The notes under the pieces: model-generated
Seen by the model: only the letters and a program-made list of their open reading frames with translations
Databases searched by the model: none
What the model was told of the DNA's origin: nothing
Program-made: the position numbers and the translations under genes
Shown: positions 1 to 5,592 of the stretch, one piece after another
Layout of the letters: each line of letters starts with the position of its first letter
Position numbering within the stretch: position 1 is the stretch's first letter
NCBI GenBank assembly: GCA_947178235.1
Contig: CAMWXQ010000086.1
Coordinates: 1-5,636, forward strand
Source of the DNA: an uncultured Muribaculaceae bacterium
Lineage (GTDB): Bacteria; Bacteroidota; Bacteroidia; Bacteroidales; Muribaculaceae
Direction: 5' to 3'
Length of the DNA stretch: 5,636 bases

Positions 1-56
1 CCACTATACACAAGGATTATGCCCCTTGCCGAATGAAAAAAGACCTAAAAATACCA

Positions 57-76
57 ATATGTGCTAAAAAACATAT
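57..76. repeat. Inverted repeat upstream of the lrp promoter
   Basis: ATATGT at 57-62 and ACATAT at 71-76 are perfect 6-base arms separated by 8 bases. A second small palindrome, CAAT/ATTG, spans 77-88 and overlaps the -33 element. The repeat sits just upstream of the promoter in very AT-rich DNA, where an activator or an autoregulating Lrp-type protein could bind. AT-rich DNA yields such dyads by chance, so regulatory function is only a suggestion. Confidence 0.35.
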
Positions 77-85
77 CAATTTTTA

Positions 86-115
86 TTGCAACTTGTGATT
101 TTTTTAGTAATTTTG
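86..115 (+). promoter_or_regulatory. Bacteroidetes-type promoter for the lrp-mtaB-glycosyltransferase unit
   Basis: A TTG at 86-88 (the -33 element) is followed by a 19-base spacer and TAATTTTG at 108-115, which fits the Bacteroidetes -7 consensus TAnnTTTG exactly. This places the transcript start near 119-124 and leaves an untranslated leader of about 80 bases before the ATG at 203. No other good match was seen between this site and the glycosyltransferase, so it probably drives all three plus-strand genes. The assignment rests on motif match and spacing only. Confidence 0.72.
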
Positions 116-124
116 CGCTCGGAT

Positions 125-141
125 AGCACACGAAGTGTTCT
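125..141. promoter_or_regulatory. Possible operator: imperfect palindrome near the lrp transcript start
   Basis: ACAC (128-131) and GTGT (135-138) flank a GAA centre. The outer bases AG at 125-126 and CT at 140-141 also pair, with one mismatch between (127/139), giving a 17-base imperfect dyad. It lies just downstream of the predicted transcript start, a position where a bound repressor would block transcription. Lrp/AsnC proteins bind imperfect palindromes of about this length and often regulate their own gene, so autoregulation is plausible but unproven. Confidence 0.3.
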
Positions 142-202
142 CCCCCCGACGTTAAATCACCGGGATAACCATTTATGAATCACTTAACTCCATCAATTTA
201 CC

Positions 203-670
203 ATGGCACGACAGCACTACGACAGCCTTGACCTTAAAATTCTCGGGATGTTGTCCAACAACGCCCGCAAGCCCTTCCTTGAAATCGCCCGCGAGACCGG
301 TATTTCAGGCGCAGCCATCCACCAGCGTATCCAGAAGCTCCACGCAGCCGGTATCATCGTCGGCTTCCGCACCGAGATCGACCCCGCCGCAGTAGGCTTC
401 CAGACCTGTGCATACATCGGCTTCATCCTCAACGACCCCACCAAGCATGAGGAGGTCATCCGTCGTCTCCGCGAGATCCCCGAGGTTGTCGACTGCCACT
501 TCACCACCGGCGAGTATGACATCTTTGCCAAGATCTATGCCCGCAACAACACCCACCTGCTCGACATCATCCACAACAAGCTGAGCTTCGACCTGGGCCG
601 CACCGAGACCCTCATCTCCTTCAAGGAGGTCTTCAAGCGTCCCATCCCCGTTCTCCCCAACAACGACTGA
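203..670 (+). CDS. Lrp/AsnC family transcriptional regulator
   Basis: A 155-residue DNA-binding regulator, the usual length for the Lrp/AsnC family. The N-terminal winged helix-turn-helix (about residues 8-58) contains the family pattern FLEIARETGISGAAIHQRI followed by KLHAAGII, the recognition helix and start of the wing. A RAM ligand-binding and oligomerisation domain follows (about 66-145), with the diagnostic TGEYDIFAKI at 102-111. Family members form dimers to octamers and usually respond to amino acids or related small molecules. The effector cannot be read from the sequence. The ATG at 203 is the first in-frame start and gives a typical N-terminus. mtaB begins 23 bases after its stop with no terminator between, so co-transcription is likely. 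Whether it controls its own operon, the pectin genes or distant targets is unknown. Confidence 0.93.
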   Translation: MARQHYDSLDLKILGMLSNNARKPFLEIARETGISGAAIHQRIQKLHAAGIIVGFRTEIDPAAVGFQTCAYIGFILNDPTKHEEVIRRLREIPEVVDCHFTTGEYDIFAKIYARNNTHLLDIIHNKLSFDLGRTETLISFKEVFKRPIPVLPNND

Positions 671-693
671 TTTTTCATAAGCTCCCAAAGCTC

Positions 694-2016
694 TTGATAG
701 ACAAAGACACATTCGGCTCACGCACGGCTCTGTTCCACACCTTCGGGTGTAAGCTCAATTTTGCCGAAACCTCTACTGTTGCCCGCATCTTTGCAGATGC
801 GGGCATTCAGCGTATCCACGCGGGCGACAAGCCCGACTTCGTGGTGGTCAACACGTGCAGCGTCACCGAGATCGCCGACAAGAAGTGCCGCCAGGCGATA
901 CGCGGGTTTGCTCGCCGTTATCCCGAGGCCAAGATCATCGTCACGGGCTGCTATGCCCAGCTCAAACCCGACGAGGTGGCCGGGCTCCCCGGCGTGGCCA
1001 TCGTGGCGGGCACCGACCGCAAGCTCGAACTGGCCCGCTATCTCGCCGAGAACGCGGGTGGCGGGGCCGAGGTGTTCCACACCCCGACGGCAGAGATCTC
1101 GGGTTTCGCGCCGTCATGCTCGCGCGGCGACCGCACACGCTACTTCCTCAAAGTCCAGGACGGATGCGACTACAGATGCTCGTACTGTACCATCCCGAAG
1201 GCCCGCGGACGCTCGCGCTCGGGTACGATTGCCGAGATGGTCGAGCAGGCCCGCAGCGTGGCCGCCGAGGGGGGCAAGGAGATTGTGCTCACCGGCGTGA
1301 ATATCGGCGACTTCGGGCGCGGGACGGGCGAGAGCTTCACCGACCTGTGTCGTGCGCTCGATGCTGTGGAGGGGATCGAACGATACCGTATATCCTCGAT
1401 CGAACCCAACCTGCTCACCGATGAACTCATCGACTTCGTGGCAGGGTCGCGCGCCTTCATGCCCCACTTCCACATCCCCTTGCAGAGCGGATCCGACGGC
1501 GTGTTGCGCCTCATGCGCCGCCGCTACAATACGGCCCTCTTCCGCTCCAAGGTCGAGCGCATACGCGAGGTCATGCCCGATGCCTTCATCGGCGTTGACC
1601 TCATCGTGGGTGCGCGCGGCGAGACCGAGGAGCTCTTCGAGGAGTCGAGACGTTTTGTCGAGAGCCTGCCCATTTCGCGCCTGCACGTGTTCACGTACAG
1701 CGAGCGCCCGGGTACCGATGCCCTCTCCATAACCCCTGTCGTGAGCCAGGAGGAGAAGCATCGTCGCACACGCATAATGCTGAGGGTGAGCGAAAAGAAA
1801 CTCAACGACTTCACCACACGATACATCGGCACGGTGCGTCCCGTGCTCGTCGAGCATCCACGTGAGGATGGGACGATGGCGGGATTCACCGACAACTATC
1901 TGAGGGTCAAGCTCTCGAATGCCGCTCCCGAGATGGCCAACACTATCACCCCCGTGCTCATGGAGGATACAGACCCCGATGCGGAGGAGAACAGGGGGGA
2001 GGCTGTCGTGAGATGA
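694..2016 (+). CDS. mtaB: tRNA (N6-threonylcarbamoyladenosine(37)-C2)-methylthiotransferase MtaB
   Basis: A radical-SAM methylthiotransferase that converts t6A to ms2t6A at position 37 of ANN-decoding tRNAs, in the cytoplasm. The N-terminal UPF0004 domain holds the three cysteines for the auxiliary [4Fe-4S] cluster: C19 (TFGCKLN), C55 (VVNTCSVTE) and C86 (VTGCYAQL). The radical-SAM core has CxxxCxxC at C158, C162 and C165 (DGCDYRCSYC). A TRAM-like RNA-binding domain occupies roughly 373-440. Length (440 residues) and motif order fit MtaB, and the run NTCSVTEIADKKCRQAIR favours it over MiaB and RimO. The start is TTG: no in-frame ATG precedes C19, and the next methionine lies beyond the radical-SAM cysteines. 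The gene overlaps the next one by four bases. A stable coding-region hairpin lies at 780-805. Confidence 0.95.
   Translation: MIDKDTFGSRTALFHTFGCKLNFAETSTVARIFADAGIQRIHAGDKPDFVVVNTCSVTEIADKKCRQAIRGFARRYPEAKIIVTGCYAQLKPDEVAGLPGVAIVAGTDRKLELARYLAENAGGGAEVFHTPTAEISGFAPSCSRGDRTRYFLKVQDGCDYRCSYCTIPKARGRSRSGTIAEMVEQARSVAAEGGKEIVLTGVNIGDFGRGTGESFTDLCRALDAVEGIERYRISSIEPNLLTDELIDFVAGSRAFMPHFHIPLQSGSDGVLRLMRRRYNTALFRSKVERIREVMPDAFIGVDLIVGARGETEELFEESRRFVESLPISRLHVFTYSERPGTDALSITPVVSQEEKHRRTRIMLRVSEKKLNDFTTRYIGTVRPVLVEHPREDGTMAGFTDNYLRVKLSNAAPEMANTITPVLMEDTDPDAEENRGEAVVR
780..805 (+). repeat. Perfect inverted repeat inside the 5' part of mtaB
   Basis: GCCCGCATCT at 781-790 and AGATGCGGGC at 795-804 are exact reverse complements around the four-base loop TTGC. 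T780 and A805 extend the stem to 11 pairs. It begins about 86 bases into mtaB and encodes the stretch around residues 30-37 (ARIFADAG). No U-run follows, so it is not a terminator. It could form a stable mRNA structure early in the message, or it may simply reflect codon choice in GC-rich DNA. Confidence 0.6.
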
Positions 2017-3017
2017 GTGCGCGCGTCGCAGTCATCATCCTCAACTGGAACGGCGAGGCACTGCTGAGGCGGTTCCTCCCCTCGGTCATCGAGCATACCG
2101 ACCCCGCGGTCGGCACCGTTATCGTGGCTGACAACGGCTCGACCGACGGCTCGGTCGGGTATCTGCGCAGCGCGTTTCCCGACCTGCGTCTGATTCTGTT
2201 CGACGAGAACCTCGGATTTGCCGAGGGATACAATGAGGCTATCCGCCGCACGGCCTCGGAATTCGACTACACAGTCCTGCTCAACTCCGATGTCGAGGTC
2301 AAGGATGACTGGCTCGGACCCCTGTGGCGCTTCGTGTCCGAGCATCCAGAGGCAGGGGCCGTTCAGCCTAAGCTGCTGTCGGCCACCGATCCGAAGATGT
2401 TCGAGTACGCCGGAGCCTCGGGTGGATTCCTCGACCGCAACGGCTACCCCTACTGCCGCGGGCGCATCTTCGATACCGTCGAGGAGGACCGCGGGCAATA
2501 CGATGTCCCCGTGCGCATAGACTGGGCCACGGGTGCAAGTCTCCTTGTCGACAACAGCCTCTATCTCGAAGTCGGTGGGCTCGACCGCGACTTCTTCGCC
2601 CACATGGAGGAGATTGACCTCTGCTGGCGCATACGTCTTGCGGGGCGCGAGGTCTGGGCCGTACCGGATAGCCGCGTCTACCATCTCGGCGGTGGCAGCC
2701 TGCCCGCATCGAACCCCAAGAAAACCTATCTCAACTTCCGCAACAACCTCCTAATGCTGCACAAGAATCTTCCCGACCGCGTGCGGCGTGGGATACTGCT
2801 GCGGCGGCGACTGCTCGACGCCGTGGCGTGGGCCAAGTTCATGATCGGCGGAGCCACGGGTGACGCCTCGGCCATAATCCGCGCTCACCGCGACTTCGCG
2901 CGGATGCGCAAGGCCTACACGTCGCACCCCACTCAAAATCTCCTCGACCCCAACCGCGACATCCTCTTTGACTACTACCTCCGCGCCCGCAAAACCTACT
3001 CCACCCTCGACAACTGA
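2013..3017 (+). CDS. Family 2 glycosyltransferase (rhamnosyltransferase-like)
   Basis: A 334-residue inverting GT-A glycosyltransferase that would transfer a sugar from a nucleotide-sugar donor to a cell-surface glycan or its lipid carrier, acting at the cytoplasmic face of the inner membrane. Motifs in order: NWNG at 11-14; ADNGSTDGS at 39-47, for nucleotide binding; NLGFAEGYN at 65-73; the metal-binding DxD equivalent NSDVEV at 91-96; TGAS at 173-176; and HMEEIDLCWR at 197-206, which carries the acidic catalytic-base region. This order is typical of the WbbL/RfbF-like subgroup. No membrane helix or signal peptide is evident. The ATG overlaps the mtaB stop as ATGA, suggesting translational coupling. 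Donor and acceptor cannot be told from sequence. The gene has no terminator of its own: its stop is only seven bases from the end of a convergent gene. Confidence 0.92.
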   Translation: MSARVAVIILNWNGEALLRRFLPSVIEHTDPAVGTVIVADNGSTDGSVGYLRSAFPDLRLILFDENLGFAEGYNEAIRRTASEFDYTVLLNSDVEVKDDWLGPLWRFVSEHPEAGAVQPKLLSATDPKMFEYAGASGGFLDRNGYPYCRGRIFDTVEEDRGQYDVPVRIDWATGASLLVDNSLYLEVGGLDRDFFAHMEEIDLCWRIRLAGREVWAVPDSRVYHLGGGSLPASNPKKTYLNFRNNLLMLHKNLPDRVRRGILLRRRLLDAVAWAKFMIGGATGDASAIIRAHRDFARMRKAYTSHPTQNLLDPNRDILFDYYLRARKTYSTLDN

Positions 3018-3024
3018 CGTGCCG

Positions 3025-3864
3025 CTACGCCGATAGAATTGTCATTAAATCTGATTGGACTTTGTCAATTTCTTCGTAGCCAGATGTGTGACTGGCGGTT
3101 TCGAGAATTTCGGTTGAGAATGCTACGCGTCGGCCGATGCACAGCATCGTTCCGACGTGTCTTATGAGTTTGTACAATTGGTGACCTTGAATGTGTAGGT
3201 AAGCATTTTCCGAGGTTAAACCAGCGACCGAATAACCCACAGGTAATCGGAGTGTTGAGATCGCATAATCAAAAAGTTGTCGGACTTTTTCGAGATAATT
3301 TACCCCGTTATCCGCAAGTTCTTCTCGTGAAGGTTGGAGAGGAATACAAGCATTGAACTTCTTCACATTCCAGAGGACGTTCAAACTGGGTGTCCCGTGA
3401 TAAATGAGGTACAGGAGTGGCGTATATACAATCTTGGAAAATTCTTCGAGGAATGTGATGAAGTCGAAATCAGAATCTTTTACTTTTGAATTGAATCTCT
3501 CCTGTAGATGGTGGCTTTCGCAGTTGTGGTTTTCCCATGAGTAAGCATGGGTTTGTCCAACAAAATTTTCGGGTGTCAAACCTGTTACACCACGCAATAG
3601 TCGGAGATCACTGTCAATACAAATGAAAAATTTGTTGTTGGTGTATGGTAGATATTTCAGACATTGGTCGCATCCAGTCGCTTCCTTGTCCTTCTCACTT
3701 CTGCTGTGGGTGATAAAATGGTAATTGCCGTGAGATACGTTTTGCAGCTGGTTTTCCCAGAATCCAATATCCTCCTTATCTTCTAAATGCGCCACAGCAC
3801 GGATACTTCGATCCATCAATGGGATGTTCTTGAAGTAGTTTGCCTGTGCTTCTATACGATTCAT
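3025..3864 (-). CDS. DUF4435 TOPRIM-like protein, candidate AriB-type effector
   Basis: A 279-residue protein from the ATG at 3864. Residue numbers follow that start. The N-terminus has AHLEDKEDIGFWENQL with E28, matching the conserved glutamate region of TOPRIM folds. FFICIDSDLRLL follows with D84 and D86, the DxD metal-binding pair. YSWENHNCE (108-116) and GHQLYKLI (227-234) resemble further DUF4435 hallmarks. DUF4435 proteins paired with an ATPase include AriB of PARIS, a metal-dependent nuclease that cleaves host tRNA(Lys) after release from AriA. A similar abortive-infection role is inferred here. No signal peptide or membrane helix was seen. A longer reading from TTG at 3876 overlaps the ATPase stop. 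I prefer the ATG, four bases after that stop. It lies downstream of the ATPase in one operon. A GC-rich hairpin sits inside its 3' part. Confidence 0.82.
   Translation of the reverse strand: MNRIEAQANYFKNIPLMDRSIRAVAHLEDKEDIGFWENQLQNVSHGNYHFITHSRSEKDKEATGCDQCLKYLPYTNNKFFICIDSDLRLLRGVTGLTPENFVGQTHAYSWENHNCESHHLQERFNSKVKDSDFDFITFLEEFSKIVYTPLLYLIYHGTPSLNVLWNVKKFNACIPLQPSREELADNGVNYLEKVRQLFDYAISTLRLPVGYSVAGLTSENAYLHIQGHQLYKLIRHVGTMLCIGRRVAFSTEILETASHTSGYEEIDKVQSDLMTILSA
3125..3160 (-). repeat. GC-rich imperfect hairpin inside the DUF4435 gene
   Basis: Two 6-base arms nest around a three-base loop. CGATGC (3135-3140) pairs with GCATCG (3144-3149), and outside a small 1/2-base bulge CGTCGG (3128-3133) pairs with CCGACG (3152-3157). 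Two more pairs flank one mismatch, at 3125-3126 with 3159-3160. It encodes VGTMLCIGRR near the protein's C-terminal third and is much more GC-rich than the surrounding gene. No U-run follows on either strand, so it is not an intrinsic terminator. It may be a folded mRNA element or chance. Confidence 0.5.
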
Positions 3865-3868
3865 AACT

Positions 3869-4585
3869 TTACACAATACGGGTCGTTATATCCTCCATAT
3901 AGAAAATCCTATCCCCCCATCCGTCACTGAAAATACTCGGGGAATGGGTGGTGATGAAGAATTGGGCATAGGGATTAAGACGAATCAATAAATCGATCAA
4001 TCTGTATTGCCAACTTATATCGAGGGAATTTTCCGGTTCATCGATCAGCACGACGGCTTCTTTCTCTTCCAATAGGAAAATGCGAAGAAGAATCAATAAG
4101 ACTTGCTTCTCGCCCGACGACAGATCGTTTATGGACAGGGTGTCGCCGTGAGAGTAAATGATGAATTTATTGCTTTCGATTTCGATGCGTTTCTCCGAAT
4201 CGCGGAATAGTGAATTGACAATGTCGCAAAAATTTTCAATTCGTTCTCTAATCCGAGTTTGGAAAGAATATGAGGAATCGAGCATAGACATCCTGTAATA
4301 CATCAGAGAGGGCCCCGACTTCATATCATATATATATGAGTCAAGGTCCTGTGAGAGAGCCGTACCCTTTTTGCGCTTGTCTCTGACGACAAGATTGTCT
4401 ACGGATGGGATGAAGATGCTCAGATCCTTATCCTCAATTCTTCTAAGGACACTTTTTTCTATTTCTGACAACAAAGTTGTCTTACCACTGCCATTGTTGC
4501 CGACAATGATATTCACGTTTGGATTCGGAATAAAGCGCACATTGTATTTATTCCATAATGTTACCTCAACTTCAGGAAGTTTCAT
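3869..4585 (-). CDS. Compact ABC/AAA-type ATPase, candidate AriA-like sensor
   Basis: A 238-residue soluble ATPase of the RecF/SMC/OLD-like AAA_15/AAA_21 group. From the ATG at 4585 it has Walker A GNNGSGKTT (29-37), the ABC signature LSSGEKQ (155-161), Walker B VLIDEPE (179-185, with D182 and E183), a D-loop NSLD (186-189) and the H-loop TTHS (212-215), so it should be catalytically competent. Only about 118 residues separate Walker A from the signature, leaving no room for the long coiled-coil insertion of larger relatives. The DUF4435 gene follows four bases after its stop, the ariA-ariB order. In PARIS the ATPase holds the nuclease inactive until a phage anti-restriction protein is sensed; that role is inferred here. 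An in-frame TTG at 4621 lies inside the promoter -7 element, so the ATG is preferred. The short length versus classical AriA leaves a different ATPase-TOPRIM system possible. Confidence 0.85.
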   Translation of the reverse strand: MKLPEVEVTLWNKYNVRFIPNPNVNIIVGNNGSGKTTLLSEIEKSVLRRIEDKDLSIFIPSVDNLVVRDKRKKGTALSQDLDSYIYDMKSGPSLMYYRMSMLDSSYSFQTRIRERIENFCDIVNSLFRDSEKRIEIESNKFIIYSHGDTLSINDLSSGEKQVLLILLRIFLLEEKEAVVLIDEPENSLDISWQYRLIDLLIRLNPYAQFFITTHSPSIFSDGWGDRIFYMEDITTRIV

Positions 4586-4618
4586 GCCATTCGTAATAAT
4601 AGTTTTCGATGTCCACCA

Positions 4619-4652
4619 CAAAGATAGCCATTAAAAACGAGTATCACAAAAA
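4619..4652 (-). promoter_or_regulatory. Bacteroidetes-type promoter for the ATPase-DUF4435 operon
   Basis: Read on the minus strand, TTTTTG at 4652-4647 is followed by a 20-base spacer and TATCTTTG at 4626-4619, an exact TAnnTTTG match. Transcription would start near 4612-4616, giving a leader of about 30 bases before the ATG at 4585. The site lies between the esterase terminator and the ATPase gene, so the cassette can be expressed on its own. It also rules out the TTG at 4621 and a short out-of-frame ATG at 4631 as starts on this transcript. Confidence 0.72.
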
Positions 4653-4680
4653 TCGTCAAAATTTTTATACGTTCAATATG

Positions 4681-4721
4681 AAAATCAGCCCGCGGAGTGA
4701 TGCTTCGCGGGCTGATTTTTT
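4681..4721. terminator. Strong symmetric (bidirectional) rho-independent terminator
   Basis: AAAATCAGCCCGCG at 4681-4694 and CGCGGGCTGATTTT at 4706-4719 are perfect 14-base arms around an 11-base centre that can pair further (GAG with CTT). On the minus strand it lies about 15 bases after the esterase stop and ends in a U-run of four. On the plus strand it ends in six Ts (4716-4721). It can therefore work in both directions, although no plus-strand gene now ends next to it. It insulates the ATPase operon from esterase read-through. Confidence 0.93.
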
Positions 4722-4736
4722 ATGTGTAGGTTGGGG

Positions 4737-5582
4737 TCAGTTGTTGAGGTTGTAGACTTCGGGGCGGATGTAGGGACGGAGGGCGGGGACCTGCGAGGCG
4801 AGGGCGTTGGCGGCGAGGCGTGAGACTACGATGCCGCCGAGGACGTTGAGGTGGGTGTTGTCGGTCTTGCCTTTGGGGCAGAATTCATACTTGCCCGCGG
4901 GAATCCACATGAAGAGCTTGGTGGAGAGGGTGGGGCCCATGGTCTGCACGAGCTCGTGGGTGAGGGCGTTCATGTCCACGAAGATTGTGCCGGTCTCCTT
5001 GGCGACGTTCTTGGGGGCTACGATATAGTCGCCGTGGGTATCGACGAGGATGACGCCGCCCTCGGTGTCCTTGGTGGGGCCTACGGGGGGATTGTCATCG
5101 CGGTCCTCGGCCTTGACGGTGGCGTTGGAGGGGAAGTTGCGGCGGACGATTGAGTTCATGAGGATGGGCGTCGCGCCTTTCGAGCGGGTGTCGGCGATAT
5201 ACTTTTTGAGTATCTCGTCGAAGGTGCTTCCGGGATCGGTGTGGCGGTCGGCCTTGGGCTTCTCGTCGTTGTGGCCGAACTGGATGATGCAGTAGTCGCC
5301 GGGTTTCATCTTCTCCATCACGGCGTCCCAGCGGCCTTCGTCGAGGAAGCTCTTGCTCGAACGGCCATTGACGGCGTGGTTGTCAATCTTGATGGGACCC
5401 TGGAAGTAGATGGGGAGCATCTGTCCCCAGCCGCGTTCCTGGTTCTCTTTGTCGAGTGGTTTGTTCGCCATGGTCGAGTCGCCGATCATGAAGATGGTGA
5501 CGGTGTCGGCGGGTGCGGGCTCGGCTGCCTGTGCAGCAAAGGGGAGCGCAAGCGCGAGCGCGAGTGTCTTGATGAGTTTCAT
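4737..5582 (-). CDS. Exported SGNH hydrolase, rhamnogalacturonan acetylesterase-like (CE12)
   Basis: A 281-residue esterase expected to remove acetyl groups from pectic rhamnogalacturonan in the periplasm or at the cell surface. A signal peptide is clear: MKLIK, a hydrophobic core of Leu/Ala, then AQA with cleavage near residue 19-20. The four SGNH blocks are intact: GDST with nucleophile S36, NGRS with G73, GHND with N105, and DNTH with D241 and H244 completing the triad. Block spacing and the FGHNDEKP sequence fit carbohydrate esterase family 12. The stretch 145-200 (rich in Asp, Pro and Asn) probably shapes the substrate site. The ATG at 5582 is ten bases from the stop of the preceding gene and no promoter lies between, so the two probably share an operon, likely part of a pectin utilization locus. 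Substrate is inferred from family, so acetyl-xylan or other glycans remain possible. Confidence 0.9.
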   Translation of the reverse strand: MKLIKTLALALALPFAAQAAEPAPADTVTIFMIGDSTMANKPLDKENQERGWGQMLPIYFQGPIKIDNHAVNGRSSKSFLDEGRWDAVMEKMKPGDYCIIQFGHNDEKPKADRHTDPGSTFDEILKKYIADTRSKGATPILMNSIVRRNFPSNATVKAEDRDDNPPVGPTKDTEGGVILVDTHGDYIVAPKNVAKETGTIFVDMNALTHELVQTMGPTLSTKLFMWIPAGKYEFCPKGKTDNTHLNVLGGIVVSRLAANALASQVPALRPYIRPEVYNLNN

Positions 5583-5592
5583 GGATTCAGAT

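Larger units (their letters stand above)
3018..4680. other. AT-rich island carrying a two-gene defence-like cassette
   Basis: Base composition drops sharply after the glycosyltransferase stop and recovers at the terminator near 4681. A sampled line in the ATPase gene (4141-4200) counts 24 G+C of 60, against 36 of 60 in mtaB (1621-1680). Codon choice changes with it, from C- and G-ending codons to A- and T-ending ones. The island contains exactly two co-oriented genes with their own promoter. No integrase, transposase, tRNA fragment or flanking direct repeat is visible, so the entry mechanism is unknown. Horizontal acquisition is an inference from composition and gene content. Confidence 0.7.

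Noticed and set aside
11..28. Small inverted repeat CAAGG/CCTTG with 8-base loop at the left edge
   Set aside because: The arms are only five bases and no T-run follows on either strand, so it is not a convincing terminator or operator.
175..231. 18-codon plus-strand frame from ATG at 175 overlapping the lrp start out of frame
   Set aside because: It could be an upstream leader frame because it lies in the mRNA, but the peptide shows no regulatory codon pattern and nothing else supports translation.
1896..2684. Long minus-strand open frame (262 codons) across the glycosyltransferase gene
   Set aside because: It is antisense to a gene with clear GT2 motifs, its protein has no recognisable motif, and long antisense frames are expected in GC-rich coding DNA. 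The same applies to the minus-strand frames at 305-721 and 1114-1857.
4324..4338. TA-rich dinucleotide run in the ATPase gene
   Set aside because: It is short, lies in coding sequence (SYIYDM) and is expected from codon use in AT-rich DNA.
4572..4631. 19-codon minus-strand frame starting with ATG and overlapping the ATPase start
   Set aside because: Its ATG lies upstream of the predicted transcript start and is out of frame with the ATPase, so it is unlikely to be in the mRNA.
4371..4634. Plus-strand open frame of 87 codons opposite the ATPase 5' end
   Set aside because: It is antisense to the Walker A region of a well-supported ATPase and its hydrophobic translation follows from the opposite strand. 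No promoter is seen for it.
3018..4680. Search for target-site duplications or attachment repeats flanking the cassette
   Set aside because: No direct repeat of useful length was found by eye between the left edge (3010-3040) and right edge (4640-4700), so no attachment site is claimed.
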